In this document: in pieces, positions 34,617 to 43,831 of the stretch
How the letters are laid out: every line of letters starts with the position of its first letter
Numbering within the stretch: position 1 is the first letter of the stretch
NCBI GenBank assembly: GCA_016938135.1
Contig: JAFGVD010000025.1
Location: 62,001 to 126,000, forward strand
DNA from: Coriobacteriia bacterium
Lineage (GTDB): Bacteria; Actinomycetota; Coriobacteriia; Anaerosomatales; Anaerosomataceae
Length of the DNA: 64,000 nt
Direction: 5' to 3'
Notes under the pieces: generated by a model
What the model was told of the DNA's origin: nothing
Database searches by the model: none
Seen by the model: the letters and a program-made list of their open reading frames with translations, nothing else
Position numbers and translations under genes: made by a program

Positions 34617-36422
34617 ATGGGGGCTGGCGAGTTCGAGGTGACACCGCTTCAGCTGCGTGAGCCGCTGATCAGGCATCAGCCTTCCCGGTGCCACGAGTGC
34701 TGGCGGTGTGTTCGCCTTTGCCCCGTCCGCGCGATCCGCGTCGTGGACGGACGACCTGAGATCATATCCGAGAAGTGCGTGCAGTGCGGGCTGTGCGTCA
34801 ACGAATGCAGCAACCATGCGTACGTGGTTCGTGACGACCTGCCACGTGTCATGGAGCTGCTACGGTCACGCCGCCCTGTGGTGGCGTTGTTGGCGACGGA
34901 GTTCACTGCAGCTCTCTACCCGCTCACGGCAGCACAGATAGAGCGCTTGCTGGAGCTAGCGGGGTTCTTCTCGGTGGAAAGCACGCTCCTCGGGGAGGAG
35001 ATCGTCGCCCGGGAGTACGAACGCTTGCATGCGCGGACCGACTCATTGTTCGTTCTCCGTTCTACGTGCCCGGTTGTGACCGACTTCGTTCGGACCTACT
35101 ACCCGGCTCTCACTCCGGCTCTGGCACCCATCGTGCCGCCCTACATCGCCCAGGCGCGCCTCATCAGGGAGCTGTATACGGACGTCGCGATCGTCTACGT
35201 CAGTCCGTGCTACGCCCGGAAAGACGAGGCGATCGCCGACGAGTTCGGTGGAGCGGTCGATGTCGCCATCGACTTTCTGGAGCTGAGGCGTCTTTTGGAT
35301 GGCGCCGAGGAGAAGCCCTCGGCAAGGCTCAGTGGTGGGCCGGCGCGACAACGACCTCGTTTAATCAAAGAGGTCTCTTTGACCGACGGTTTCCCCAGAC
35401 AGACCCTGGCTTCACGGGATATGACTGATACGGAGCTACATGTCGTCCGGGGCATCGACGAACTCGATCGATTGCTGCGTGCGATGTCGTCGGGGGAGAT
35501 TGCACCCATGATCGTCGACATGCTGAACTGCGAAGGTTGTATCGACGGGCCTGCGGTCAACCCGGGGCTCTCTTTGTTCGCCAAGCGCAGTATCGAGTCG
35601 GCCGCCAATGCCGTGAGCGGCAAGACCCGGGTGAGCACCAGGGCTCTGCTGGGCGTGCTCCCGGCTATCGATGCGGTCCGCTCCTTTACGGCTGCAGCGC
35701 TTGAGGTTCCGGATCCTTCTGCGTCGCACATCGATGAGATCTTGGCCGAGGGAGGATTCGCTTCCCGTGACGACGTTCTGGACTGCGGTGCTTGCGGCTT
35801 CCGCTCGTGTGTCGAACATGCTGTTGCGATCCACCAGGGCGTTTCCATGTGGGAGATGTGCCTGCCGCTGCAGAGGCGTCGCCTCCAGGCCGCCGAGGAC
35901 TCGCTTCTTGTCCCCCAGACGCTGGATGCCATGACCGGTCTTTGGAACGCCCAGGCGCTAGGAGATCGCATGGCCCTGGAGACCGACCGGGCGGTGCGTT
36001 ACCGCTCGCCCCTCTCATTCATGATCTTGGACATCGATGACTTCGCCGGGGTCAACGCCGCACTTGGCGATGACATCGGTGATGCCGTGCTTCGTGCGGT
36101 GGGTGAGCGTCTCGCTCAGCAGCTTCGCTCCACGGACATGCTCGCCAGGATTGACGGTGATCGTTTTGCCATCCTGCTCCCCGGGATCGGGAAGACCGCT
36201 GCGTTCGCTGTGGCCGAGAAGCTCAGGGTCGCTGTTGCCGCTGACGCCATCCACGTGGACGGCGAGGGGTATACAGAAGAAGTGAGCCTGACTCTAGCCA
36301 TGGGAGTCACGAGTCTGGCGCCCGACAGAGAGGATCCGCTCGCGCTCATGGAGTCTGCTGAGGCGGCCGTGATCGCGGCGATGTCAGCCGGGAAAGGCCA
36401 GGTGCGTCTGGCCTCCGGTTAG
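34617..36422 (+). CDS. [FeFe]-hydrogenase-like iron-sulfur sensor fused to degenerate GGDEF
   Basis: A 601-residue fusion. Residues about 24-70 hold two [4Fe-4S] motifs (CHECWRCVRLCP and CVQCGLCVNECS). Residues 85-330 resemble the H-cluster domain: L1 RSTCPVV, L2 SPCYARKDE, L3 LNCEGCIDGPAVN. The proton-relay Cys before the L1 ligand is Thr, and L3 has C-x2-C, so it is probably a sensor and not a catalyst. Another Fe-S domain follows (CGACGFRSCVEHA, about 390-425), then a GGDEF domain (430-600) whose signature reads DGDRF; without the catalytic Glu it is probably not a cyclase. No signal peptide. It may sense H2 or redox state and bind nucleotide or partners. AmrS gene follows at 11 bases. Confidence 0.88.
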   Translation: MGAGEFEVTPLQLREPLIRHQPSRCHECWRCVRLCPVRAIRVVDGRPEIISEKCVQCGLCVNECSNHAYVVRDDLPRVMELLRSRRPVVALLATEFTAALYPLTAAQIERLLELAGFFSVESTLLGEEIVAREYERLHARTDSLFVLRSTCPVVTDFVRTYYPALTPALAPIVPPYIAQARLIRELYTDVAIVYVSPCYARKDEAIADEFGGAVDVAIDFLELRRLLDGAEEKPSARLSGGPARQRPRLIKEVSLTDGFPRQTLASRDMTDTELHVVRGIDELDRLLRAMSSGEIAPMIVDMLNCEGCIDGPAVNPGLSLFAKRSIESAANAVSGKTRVSTRALLGVLPAIDAVRSFTAAALEVPDPSASHIDEILAEGGFASRDDVLDCGACGFRSCVEHAVAIHQGVSMWEMCLPLQRRRLQAAEDSLLVPQTLDAMTGLWNAQALGDRMALETDRAVRYRSPLSFMILDIDDFAGVNAALGDDIGDAVLRAVGERLAQQLRSTDMLARIDGDRFAILLPGIGKTAAFAVAEKLRVAVAADAIHVDGEGYTEEVSLTLAMGVTSLAPDREDPLALMESAEAAVIAAMSAGKGQVRLASG

Positions 36423-36432
36423 AGGAGGCACG

Positions 36433-37440
36433 ATGCACGAGGCGTTGCTCTGGGAGGCCGACGGTGACCGTGTCCACTGTCACCTGTGCCCGCATGACTG
36501 CCGGATCGCCCCGGGGCATACGGGAGTCTGTACCGTCCGCGAGAACCGGGGCGGCCGACTGATAGCCACCACGTACGGTCAGGTCTCCTCGGTTGCGGTC
36601 GATCCCATCGAGAAGAAGCCCGTCTTTCACTACCGCCCGGGAACGCACGCGCTGTCTATTGGGAGCGTGGGCTGCAACATGCGGTGCGGCCACTGCCAGA
36701 ACTGGCAGATCAGTCGTGCCACGCCCGAAGATGGCAAGCTCGACTATCTGAGCCCTCAAGAGGTGGTCGATCTTGCTCGACGCTACCAGTGCGAGGGCGT
36801 GGCTTTCACCTACAACGAGCCTGTCATCTGGGCGGAGTACGTGGCAGATGTCTCCGACGTCTGCAAAGCTGCCGGCCTCTACACGGTGATGGTCACCAAC
36901 GGCTATACCACCAAAGAGGGGCTGGATCTTCTCGGTGAACGGATCGACGTGTGGCGTGTGGATGTGAAGGGTTTTGACGACCGAACGTACCGGCAGCTAT
37001 GCAAGGTGGGTTCGGCGCAGCCGGTGCTCGCAATGGCGGAGCGGGCCAAGAAGCGTTGGCTCATGCACGTGGAGGTCGTCACCAATGTCATCCCGACCAT
37101 CAATGACGACGAGGACACCCTTCGCGGCATTGCTGCCTGGATCGCTGCGGTCCTGGGGACTGACACGCCGTGGCACATCACACGCTTCTTCCCGTATCTG
37201 GAGCTGGCCCATCTGACGGCCACGCCGATGACCACACTGCGCAGGGCCCGCGAGATCGGGGCGCAGGAGGGTCTTTCTTTCGTCTATCTGGGTAACGTGG
37301 ATGAGCCGGGTGGGGAGGACACCATATGCCCAAGATGCGGGGTCGTTGCCATGAGCAGAGACCGATATCGCATCGTCAGTCGCCAAACGTCGTCGGGTGC
37401 GTGCGCGGCATGTGGCTGTCCGTTGAACATCGTCGAGTGA
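36433..37440 (+). CDS. amrS: AmmeMemoRadiSam-system radical SAM enzyme
   Basis: A 335-residue radical SAM protein. The cluster motif is GCNMRCGHCQNW (C-x3-C-x2-C, about residue 77). An N-terminal CHLCPHDCRIAPGHTGVC motif and the C-terminal pair CPRCG / CAACGCP give further metal sites. FTYNEPVIWAEY and VDVKGFDD are the conserved AmrS/PflA-like segments. The reaction is unproven; the system is named after its three usual partners (AMMECR1, Memo, radical SAM), and the other two are not adjacent here. GAGGAGGCACG precedes the ATG. Confidence 0.93.
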   Translation: MHEALLWEADGDRVHCHLCPHDCRIAPGHTGVCTVRENRGGRLIATTYGQVSSVAVDPIEKKPVFHYRPGTHALSIGSVGCNMRCGHCQNWQISRATPEDGKLDYLSPQEVVDLARRYQCEGVAFTYNEPVIWAEYVADVSDVCKAAGLYTVMVTNGYTTKEGLDLLGERIDVWRVDVKGFDDRTYRQLCKVGSAQPVLAMAERAKKRWLMHVEVVTNVIPTINDDEDTLRGIAAWIAAVLGTDTPWHITRFFPYLELAHLTATPMTTLRRAREIGAQEGLSFVYLGNVDEPGGEDTICPRCGVVAMSRDRYRIVSRQTSSGACAACGCPLNIVE

Positions 37441-37453
37441 GAGCGGGTAGGAC

Positions 37454-38200
37454 ATGGATGCCGGGGAGCCAGCGCAGCACAAGACCGCGGGCGTGACAGA
37501 ACGGCCAAGGGTGCTCGTCTTCTATGACTACGCATGCCCTTTCTGCTACATCGATCAGGTCAGGCTTGCCAGACTGGCAGAGGAGTATGACGCGGAGCTG
37601 GTCCTGGTGCCCTTTGAGCTGCGCCCCGACATGCCCGATGAGGGCATCTCGGCCAGCGAGCATGGATTGACCCACAGCGAGCGGGTCGAAGAGCGACTGG
37701 TCGAGATAGCCGCCGAGCAGGGACAACCGTGGGTGGCGCTCGATCACATCCCCAAGACACATCTGGCGATGGTGATGGCCGAGGTCGCACGCGACAAGGG
37801 GTTTGCTGTGCACTGGCGTACGCACATGGCTATCTTCACCGCTCACTACGGCACGGGAGCCGATATCGGTGACAGGAGGGTGTTGCTGGGTATCGCTGAT
37901 GAAGCGGGTCTTGATCGTGCCGAGGTCGAACGGTCGTGGACCGATCCGGCGTTTGATGAGCGGCTCCACCAGTTCCAGCATCTTGCGATGCATCTGGGCG
38001 TTGAGCAGACGCCGGCGGCACTCGTCTGCAACGAGCTTCTCATCGGTTCCAGGCCGTATGGAGTGTTGCAGGCCGCCATCGAGCGCTGTCTGGTCCGGCC
38101 CGAGAACGTGGGGCAGGAGACTGGGGTAGAGAACGGCCCGGGTGTGGCATCCTCTCTGCCAGACGAACGTGGGGCAAAGGGGCCAGAAGCGGTATCATAG
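37454..38200 (+). CDS. DsbA/FrnE-family thioredoxin-fold oxidoreductase
   Basis: A 248-residue cytoplasmic protein. VLVFYDYACPFCYIDQVRL holds the active CPFC pair (about residue 32), followed by the inserted helical domain (YGTGADIGDRRVLLGIADEAGL) and the cis-Pro region QTPAALVCN. This is the FrnE/HCCA-isomerase-like branch of DsbA. It may reduce or isomerise disulfides or act on a small molecule. No signal peptide; the first 15 residues are polar and variable. It follows amrS by 13 bases. Confidence 0.88.
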   Translation: MDAGEPAQHKTAGVTERPRVLVFYDYACPFCYIDQVRLARLAEEYDAELVLVPFELRPDMPDEGISASEHGLTHSERVEERLVEIAAEQGQPWVALDHIPKTHLAMVMAEVARDKGFAVHWRTHMAIFTAHYGTGADIGDRRVLLGIADEAGLDRAEVERSWTDPAFDERLHQFQHLAMHLGVEQTPAALVCNELLIGSRPYGVLQAAIERCLVRPENVGQETGVENGPGVASSLPDERGAKGPEAVS

Positions 38201-38245
38201 GCGGTGACCGTTCCTTGATGTCCCCCTCAACGAGAGGACGCCAGA

Positions 38246-39487
38246 GTGTATCCGTGCGTCATACTCCCAACATTTTGGATGCGCCGGCGCAGTCGTGGCA
38301 CTGAACGTACGCATGCCATCTACGACCACCCCACGCCCGTTGACCAGGACGGTACGCTTCCCGATCTTCTCCGATCGCTTGAGGCCGTGCGTGGTCTGGG
38401 CCGTGTCCTGGTCCTTGTCGCCACCACCGATTCGTCGATCGAGCACGAGGCCGAGGACCGTGTGCGCGGCATACTGGCGGACTTCCCTGAGATCGACGCG
38501 TTCGTCATAGGTGCCGCCGAGATGGGCTCGTTGCACCGCCGCATGGAACAGCTGGAGTTCGCTGATCTCATCAGCGGTGTCAGCCTCTCCGGCTACGGGG
38601 CTGTGCGCAACGCCGGGTTGATCGCCGCCGCGGTTCTTGGCAGCCCGTCGGTGGTCTTCGTCGATGACGACCAGATCATCACGGATCCCGGCTTTCTGGA
38701 GACGGCGCTTGAAGGTATAGGCGAGCGTACCGCTTCGGGCAAAGTGATCATGGCCAAGAGCGGCTATTACACCGATGAGGCGGGCAACTATCGCGCGCAA
38801 GACAAGGCGGCGTGGTCGGACACGTTCTGGCGCCAGAACGAGTTCTACAACCAGGCGCTTGAGGTGCTGACGGCGCCTCCAAGGATCCGGCCGAGCTCCC
38901 TGGCCTTCGGCGGCTGTCTGGCGCTGCATCGTGACATGTACTGCAATGTCTCGTTCGACCCATGGGTTGCCCGTGGCGAAGACATCGATTACGTGGTGAA
39001 CGCGCGCATGCATGGCGGTGATGTGTTCTTGGATGACGAATGGTCCGTGGTCCACAAGCCGCCGTCGGTTGCCGGTACTGCGCGCCATTTTCGCCAGGAC
39101 GTCTACCGGTTCATCTATGAGCACCGCAAGCTTGAGTTCTCCAAGTCCCAGGTGGACCTTCGTCAGGTTACGCCCGAGTCGCTCATGCCGTATCCGGGGC
39201 AGTTGGTGGGCTCCTCTATCGGCTGGCGAGCGCGCATGACGGCGTTGCTTCGTGCCATCTCCGGCCGCGAACGTAAGGCGTATTTCAGCATAGCTCGCAA
39301 TGCGGTGCCCCAGGCCTCGGACTACGCGCGTTCCAACTGTGAACGCTACTTCGCCTTCCAGCGTAGATGGCCCATGCTGATGGACCGGCTCTGGGAGGAC
39401 ATCGCTCTCAAGTCATTGTTCACGGGTGAGCGTCGTGTGGACCGAAGCGCGATCACGGGTCGTTTCCCGATGATCAGCACGGATTGA
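38246..39487 (+). CDS. GT2-like glycosyltransferase-fold protein
   Basis: A 413-residue protein with a GT-A fold pattern: CVILPTF at the start, a central VFVDDDQII (the DxD metal site, about residue 138), GGCLALHRDMY, and ARGEDIDYVVNARMHGGDVFLDD, the usual acceptor-side ED motif. LGSPSVVFVDDD follows YGAVRNAGL, the diphosphonucleotide-sugar loop. Likely a cytoplasmic family 2 type glycosyltransferase; donor and acceptor are unknown. GTG start with GAGAGGACG upstream. The TauE-type permease gene overlaps its stop. Confidence 0.75.
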   Translation: MYPCVILPTFWMRRRSRGTERTHAIYDHPTPVDQDGTLPDLLRSLEAVRGLGRVLVLVATTDSSIEHEAEDRVRGILADFPEIDAFVIGAAEMGSLHRRMEQLEFADLISGVSLSGYGAVRNAGLIAAAVLGSPSVVFVDDDQIITDPGFLETALEGIGERTASGKVIMAKSGYYTDEAGNYRAQDKAAWSDTFWRQNEFYNQALEVLTAPPRIRPSSLAFGGCLALHRDMYCNVSFDPWVARGEDIDYVVNARMHGGDVFLDDEWSVVHKPPSVAGTARHFRQDVYRFIYEHRKLEFSKSQVDLRQVTPESLMPYPGQLVGSSIGWRARMTALLRAISGRERKAYFSIARNAVPQASDYARSNCERYFAFQRRWPMLMDRLWEDIALKSLFTGERRVDRSAITGRFPMISTD

Positions 39488-40284
39488 TGACCGGCACCGA
39501 CATCCTGCTGTCCGTTCTCATCGGCCTTGGATCGGGCTTTTTGTCCGGGCAGTTCGGCATTGGTGGCGCCATGGTGACCACGCCGGCCATACGTCTCATC
39601 CTGGGCAGGCCTGAGCTCATCGCTGTGGGGACGCCGTTGCCCATTATCATCCCATCCGCGGTCGCCGGAGCCATCGCGTACTCACGCCGGGGCATGATAG
39701 ACGTGCGCGCGGGTGTCATGATAGGGCTTGCCGGATCGGTGGCCTCGGTTGCGGGAGCCTGGCTGACGCAGCTTGTGGGTGGCTCCTTCGTGCTGATAGT
39801 CACGGCCGCCGTCATATGCTATATGGCGGTGGACATGGCGCTTCTGGCCTTTCGCAATACATCGGCGGATGAGCAGGGCGTCACCGCTTCTGCTCCGCAC
39901 AGCGTTGTCCGGAGCCGGACGATGGGGTACATCGGTCTGGGTCTGATGACCGGCCTCTACTCCGGATTCCTTGGCCTGGGTGGCGGATTCATAGTGGTCC
40001 CGACCCTCATTCGCTGGTTCGGCTTCGACGCGAAGCGAGCTATCGGCACCAGCCTTGTGGTCGTCTCCGTGCTGGCCGTGCCGGGCAGCATCACCCATTA
40101 TCTTCTGGGGCACGTCGATCTACTGCTTGCGGGGACGATGGCGTTGGGAGTCGTACCCGGGGCGTTGGTCGGTGCCAGGGTCACCGCGGTGGCAAGTGAG
40201 CGAACGGTCAAGATAGCGTTCTCTATCTTGCTCCTGATCACGGGTGCCGTTCTGGCTCTCGCTGAGCTTGGAGTACTGGGGTGA
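39487..40284 (+). CDS. TauE/SafE-family permease
   Basis: A 265-residue protein with eight predicted helices in two repeats. Each repeat has the family glycine-rich turn: GFLSGQFGIGGAMVTTPAI near residue 20 and GLYSGFLGLGGGFIVVPTLI near residue 160. Members export or import sulfite, sulfoacetate, thiosulfate or other anions. The ATG overlaps the stop of the glycosyltransferase gene (TGATGA) and the next gene overlaps its own stop (GTGA), so all three are translationally coupled. Confidence 0.92.
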   Translation: MTGTDILLSVLIGLGSGFLSGQFGIGGAMVTTPAIRLILGRPELIAVGTPLPIIIPSAVAGAIAYSRRGMIDVRAGVMIGLAGSVASVAGAWLTQLVGGSFVLIVTAAVICYMAVDMALLAFRNTSADEQGVTASAPHSVVRSRTMGYIGLGLMTGLYSGFLGLGGGFIVVPTLIRWFGFDAKRAIGTSLVVVSVLAVPGSITHYLLGHVDLLLAGTMALGVVPGALVGARVTAVASERTVKIAFSILLLITGAVLALAELGVLG

Positions 40285-41156
40285 GGCGCACGCTGCGTAT
40301 CGCTACCGGGGAAGACCTCGCGATGGTGTGGAGCGCTCTGCGCTCGACCCATATCTTCGAGGAGCGGGCGCAGCTGGATGATTTCTTCGCCGAGGCCCCC
40401 TGGCGGGTAAGGGTTACCGATGTGGGCGAAGCCGTCGTCTTGGAGCGATGGCGCGAGCATCTTGCTATCCTGAGCGTTCGTGGCCTGTGGTGCGCCGAGC
40501 ACCGCATCGCCCCGCTCATGAAGGCAGTGGATGAGGTGGCCACAGCACAGGGTTACGCAGACCTGGTGAGCCCTGTCATTCCTGAAGCGTATGCTGATCC
40601 CTATCTTCAGGCGGGGATGAGGATATGCCAGCGGATAGTCACCATGCGTCTTGATCACATCGGACAGACATCGGAGTCCGCTGTGAATCTGTGGGACGGG
40701 GTCAGGTTCCGGCTTGCGGACGCCGCAGATCTTGCGGAGTTGATCGCGGTGGACATACTCGCTTTTGATCCGTTCTGGCGAGCAGATGTGCCTACTATCG
40801 AGAGGTACATGCAGGCCGGACGTGTTGTCGTGGCTCAGGCCGCAGATCGGCTCGTGGGCTATACTCTTGCCACCGCGAGTCGCGGAGATGGCGTGCTTGG
40901 TCGCCTGGCGGTCGTGCCGGGCTACCGTGGGCGTGGAGTGGGCACGGCATTGCTGCAAGACGCTGTAGAGTATCTGGCACGGTGTGGCGCACGGTCGGTC
41001 TCTCTATGCACGCAAGAGGACAACGCGTCGTCGCGCTCGTTGTACTCAAGGGTCGGCTTTGCCGAGGTGGGGGCGCCGTCGGTGTTCCTGGCGTTTTGCA
41101 GGACACCGAACACTTCGCCCATCCCAGATAGTCGGGAGGACATGCATGTCGAGTAG
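40281..41156 (+). CDS. GNAT-family N-acetyltransferase
   Basis: A 291-residue protein. The C-terminal half is a clear GNAT domain with the acetyl-CoA motif LAVVPGYRGRGVGTALLQDAVEYL and NASSRSLYSRVGFAEVG. The N-terminal half (residues 1-130) has a similar length and strand pattern but no CoA loop, so it may be a degenerate second GNAT copy; that is my inference. The GTG start overlaps the permease stop. The substrate is unknown. The LytS-like kinase gene starts 11 bases before its stop in another frame. Confidence 0.85.
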   Translation: MRRTLRIATGEDLAMVWSALRSTHIFEERAQLDDFFAEAPWRVRVTDVGEAVVLERWREHLAILSVRGLWCAEHRIAPLMKAVDEVATAQGYADLVSPVIPEAYADPYLQAGMRICQRIVTMRLDHIGQTSESAVNLWDGVRFRLADAADLAELIAVDILAFDPFWRADVPTIERYMQAGRVVVAQAADRLVGYTLATASRGDGVLGRLAVVPGYRGRGVGTALLQDAVEYLARCGARSVSLCTQEDNASSRSLYSRVGFAEVGAPSVFLAFCRTPNTSPIPDSREDMHVE

Positions 41157-42429
41157 GCGAGGCATCGTGGTCGATGTGCTCCTCGTGATAGCGACCTCGG
41201 TCATAGGGGCCATCAGCGCGGCGGCCGTTGTGGTCCCGGGCGCTATTCCCCGACCGGTATTCATCACCGCTGTCATCGGCTTGGCGATCGTCGCGTTCGG
41301 CTCTGTGATCGCGCGGCTGGCCACTCGGCCCGATCATCTCAAGGCGATGCAGTCGCATCAGATCCTGGAGATTGCCGATCGCAGCCTCGTTCATCTGCGA
41401 CGCGGACTGGACCAGGAGACCGCCGGCGCCGTGTGTCGGTTGGCGCTGGAGCAAAGCGAGGCGGCGGCAGTGGCTATCACCGACACCGATACGGTCCTGG
41501 GCTTTGCCGGCCTGGGGGAGGATCACCATGAAGTGGGCGGTCCCATCTTGACCCGGGCGACGCGGGAGGCGATTGAGACCAACGAGCACCGCGTCTTGGC
41601 CACGCGCGAGGAGATCGGCTGCCCGAAGGAGGGGTGTCTGCTGCGCGCGGCTATCGTGGTGCCTCTCGAGGTTCGAGACGAACCCGTTGGCACACTCAAG
41701 TTCTACTACACTACGCCGCGCCTGCTCAATGAGACGCAGGTCACCATGGTCGACGGTCTTGCCAAGCTTCTCTCCACGCAGCTTGAGCTCTCCGAGCTTG
41801 AGCGGCAGACACAGCTGGCCTGTCGCATGGAGCTCAAGGCGCTCCAGGCGCAGATCAACCCGCACTTCCTGTTCAACACCATCAACACCATTGCGATGCT
41901 CATTCGCACCGAGCCCATGAAGGCTCGCGAGTTGCTCCGTGAGTTCGCCCGCTTCTATCGCCGTATGCTGGAGAACAACGAAGGACTCGTTCCCTTGCGC
42001 GACGAGTTGGACTACACCCGCAGCTATCTGACGTTCGAGCGCGCCCGCTTCGGTGAACGACTCAGGCTTGAGGAGAAGATCCCAGACGACATGCTCGACG
42101 TGGTGGTCCCTGCTTTCATCTTGCAGCCTCTCGTTGAGAACTGCGTTCAGCACGGCATCCTGACCGAAGGTCCTCTCGATATCTCGATCGAGGGTTCGCG
42201 TGACGGTCGCATCGCCATACTGGTAGTGGCGGACAACGGTGCCGGTATCCGCAGCGAGGACCTGCCCCGGGTGTTGTTGCCCGGCTTCGGCAAGGGGCTG
42301 GGTATTGCGCTCAAGAACATCGACGATAGACTCAAAGGGTACTTCGGCGCTGGAAGTGGCTTGCTGGTGGAGAGCGTCGAGGGCATCGGGACGGCAGTGA
42401 CGCTTACGCTCGTGCTGCCCGAGGAGTAG
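41146..42429 (+). CDS. LytS-type sensor histidine kinase
   Basis: A 427-residue kinase. Two helices at about 10-30 and 38-58 form the membrane anchor, then a GAF-like domain (about 75-215) with TREEIGCPKEGCLLRAAIVVPL, which is the LytS/YehU pattern. The His_kinase domain has LKALQAQINPHFLFNTINTIA with the phospho-acceptor His, and the ATPase has VPAFILQPLVENCVQHG and NGAGI. The usual 5TM-LYT sensor is absent. ATG at 41146 with CGGGAGGA upstream; the longer frame overlaps the GNAT gene. Its LytTR partner follows. Confidence 0.93.
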   Translation: MSSRRGIVVDVLLVIATSVIGAISAAAVVVPGAIPRPVFITAVIGLAIVAFGSVIARLATRPDHLKAMQSHQILEIADRSLVHLRRGLDQETAGAVCRLALEQSEAAAVAITDTDTVLGFAGLGEDHHEVGGPILTRATREAIETNEHRVLATREEIGCPKEGCLLRAAIVVPLEVRDEPVGTLKFYYTTPRLLNETQVTMVDGLAKLLSTQLELSELERQTQLACRMELKALQAQINPHFLFNTINTIAMLIRTEPMKARELLREFARFYRRMLENNEGLVPLRDELDYTRSYLTFERARFGERLRLEEKIPDDMLDVVVPAFILQPLVENCVQHGILTEGPLDISIEGSRDGRIAILVVADNGAGIRSEDLPRVLLPGFGKGLGIALKNIDDRLKGYFGAGSGLLVESVEGIGTAVTLTLVLPEE

Positions 42430-42442
42430 GAGGGAGCCCGTG

Positions 42443-43150
42443 ATGATCAAGGCCCTTGTCGTGGACGACGAGGCCCCCGCGCGCTCCGAGCTCCGCTACC
42501 TGCTTGAAGAGGCCGGTCGGGTGGAGGTCGTAGGCGAGGCCTCCAATGCGCAAGAGGCACTCCAGCTCATCAAGGCCATTCCCTACGACGTGGTGTTCCT
42601 CGACATAGATATGCCGGGCCTGTCAGGCATGCAGCTTGCCGAGACCCTCGCCCAGCTGGAGCGCCAGCCCGCCGTCGTCTTCGTCACCGCCTACAGCGAA
42701 CATGCCGTCAAGGCGTTCGAGGTCCAGGCTGCCGACTATCTGGTCAAACCTGTCGAGGTCGGTCGGCTGCGCCAGGCGGTGGAGCGTCTCGTCCCTGCCG
42801 AGGAGGCACCGGTGCGCATCGAGCGCATACCCGTGGAGAAAGCCGGCAAGAAGCTGCTGCTCCAGGTGGGAGAGATCTTCTACATCATGGCCAAAGATGA
42901 CTACTCCTACATCTTCACTTCAGAGGAGCGCTATCTTTCGACCATCTCGCTCGCGCAGCTTGAGCAGAAGCTCGAGCCGCAGGGCTTCTTCCGCGTACAT
43001 CGCCGGTTCGTGGTCAACCTCTCGCAGGTGAAAGAGGTCGCTCCCATGTACGGTGGGACCATGTTGCTCACTCTCAAAGACAAGGCCGCCACCCAGGTGC
43101 CCGCTTCCCGTCGTAGGGTGCCTTCGCTCAAGAAGGCGCTGGGGCTCTGA
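42443..43150 (+). CDS. LytTR-family response regulator
   Basis: A 235-residue regulator: receiver (VVDDEAPARSELRYLL, phospho-Asp in VVFLDIDMPGLSG, VTAYSEHAVKAF and the Lys of YLVKPVE) and a LytTR DNA-binding domain from about 135 (IFYIMAKDDYSYIFT, FFRVHRRFVVNLSQVKEV). LytTR proteins often control peptide, pyruvate or acid-stress genes. GTAGGAGGGAG is well placed before the ATG at 42443. It follows its kinase by 13 bases and is 3 bases ahead of the phosphoesterase. Confidence 0.95.
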   Translation: MIKALVVDDEAPARSELRYLLEEAGRVEVVGEASNAQEALQLIKAIPYDVVFLDIDMPGLSGMQLAETLAQLERQPAVVFVTAYSEHAVKAFEVQAADYLVKPVEVGRLRQAVERLVPAEEAPVRIERIPVEKAGKKLLLQVGEIFYIMAKDDYSYIFTSEERYLSTISLAQLEQKLEPQGFFRVHRRFVVNLSQVKEVAPMYGGTMLLTLKDKAATQVPASRRRVPSLKKALGL

Positions 43151-43153
43151 CCT

Positions 43154-43606
43154 ATGCGTGTCGGCGTGATCTCTGATACCCATGGCTCGCTTCCCGCGGC
43201 GGTGCACGAGGTCTTTGCGGGCGTCGACCGGATACTGCATGCGGGGGACATCGGGAACGAGGATGTCATCACAGAGCTTGAGACCATCGCGCCGGTCACG
43301 GCGGTCTCGGGCAACACCGACCCCGCTCAGATTGGATTCACTCACCCCGAGCGCGCGTCCGTTGCTGTTGGGGGAGTTCGCTTTTTGGTGGGCCATATCT
43401 ATGCCGAGCTAGTCCGCCCCGGCATTCCTGCCGATGTCGACGTGGTCGTGTTCGGCCATACGCATGTTCCCAAAGTCGAGCACGCCCATGGGCTTCTGCT
43501 GCTCAATCCCGGCTCCGCCTCGCGGAGCAGGAGTGGCCACGGCCATACCGTTGCCCTCGTTGAGGATGCCGCCGGCGGCCTGGAAGCGCGCATCATCGAG
43601 TTCTAG
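43154..43606 (+). CDS. YfcE/MJ0936-family metallophosphoesterase
   Basis: A 150-residue phosphodiesterase. The metal motifs are in order: GVISDTHGSLP (D-x-H), HAGDIGNED (GD), VSGNTDP (GN-D), VGHIYAE (GH), FGHTHVPKVE (GHTH). The length is that of the compact YfcE type. The substrate is unknown. It is the last gene of the GNAT-LytS-LytTR run, with only 3 bases before it. Confidence 0.93.
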   Translation: MRVGVISDTHGSLPAAVHEVFAGVDRILHAGDIGNEDVITELETIAPVTAVSGNTDPAQIGFTHPERASVAVGGVRFLVGHIYAELVRPGIPADVDVVVFGHTHVPKVEHAHGLLLLNPGSASRSRSGHGHTVALVEDAAGGLEARIIEF

Positions 43607-43831
43607 GCGCGGCGGGCGGCCCTGCGGGTGTCCGTGAACGGTCGTCTGAGGCCGTGAGTGGCATTCTGCCGCACTTGCCGCACCCCTTCCGCCGCTCATA
43701 CCTCTGCGTGCCCCTCTTGCCGAGCCATGTCCGCCGTACGCGGCGGCTTCATCGCCCGTCCGATCCTTGCGTTGTACGTTCAGATTGCGGATGCAGAATG
43801 CATCTGCCAGTCACACGAGGAGGTGAAGCGC

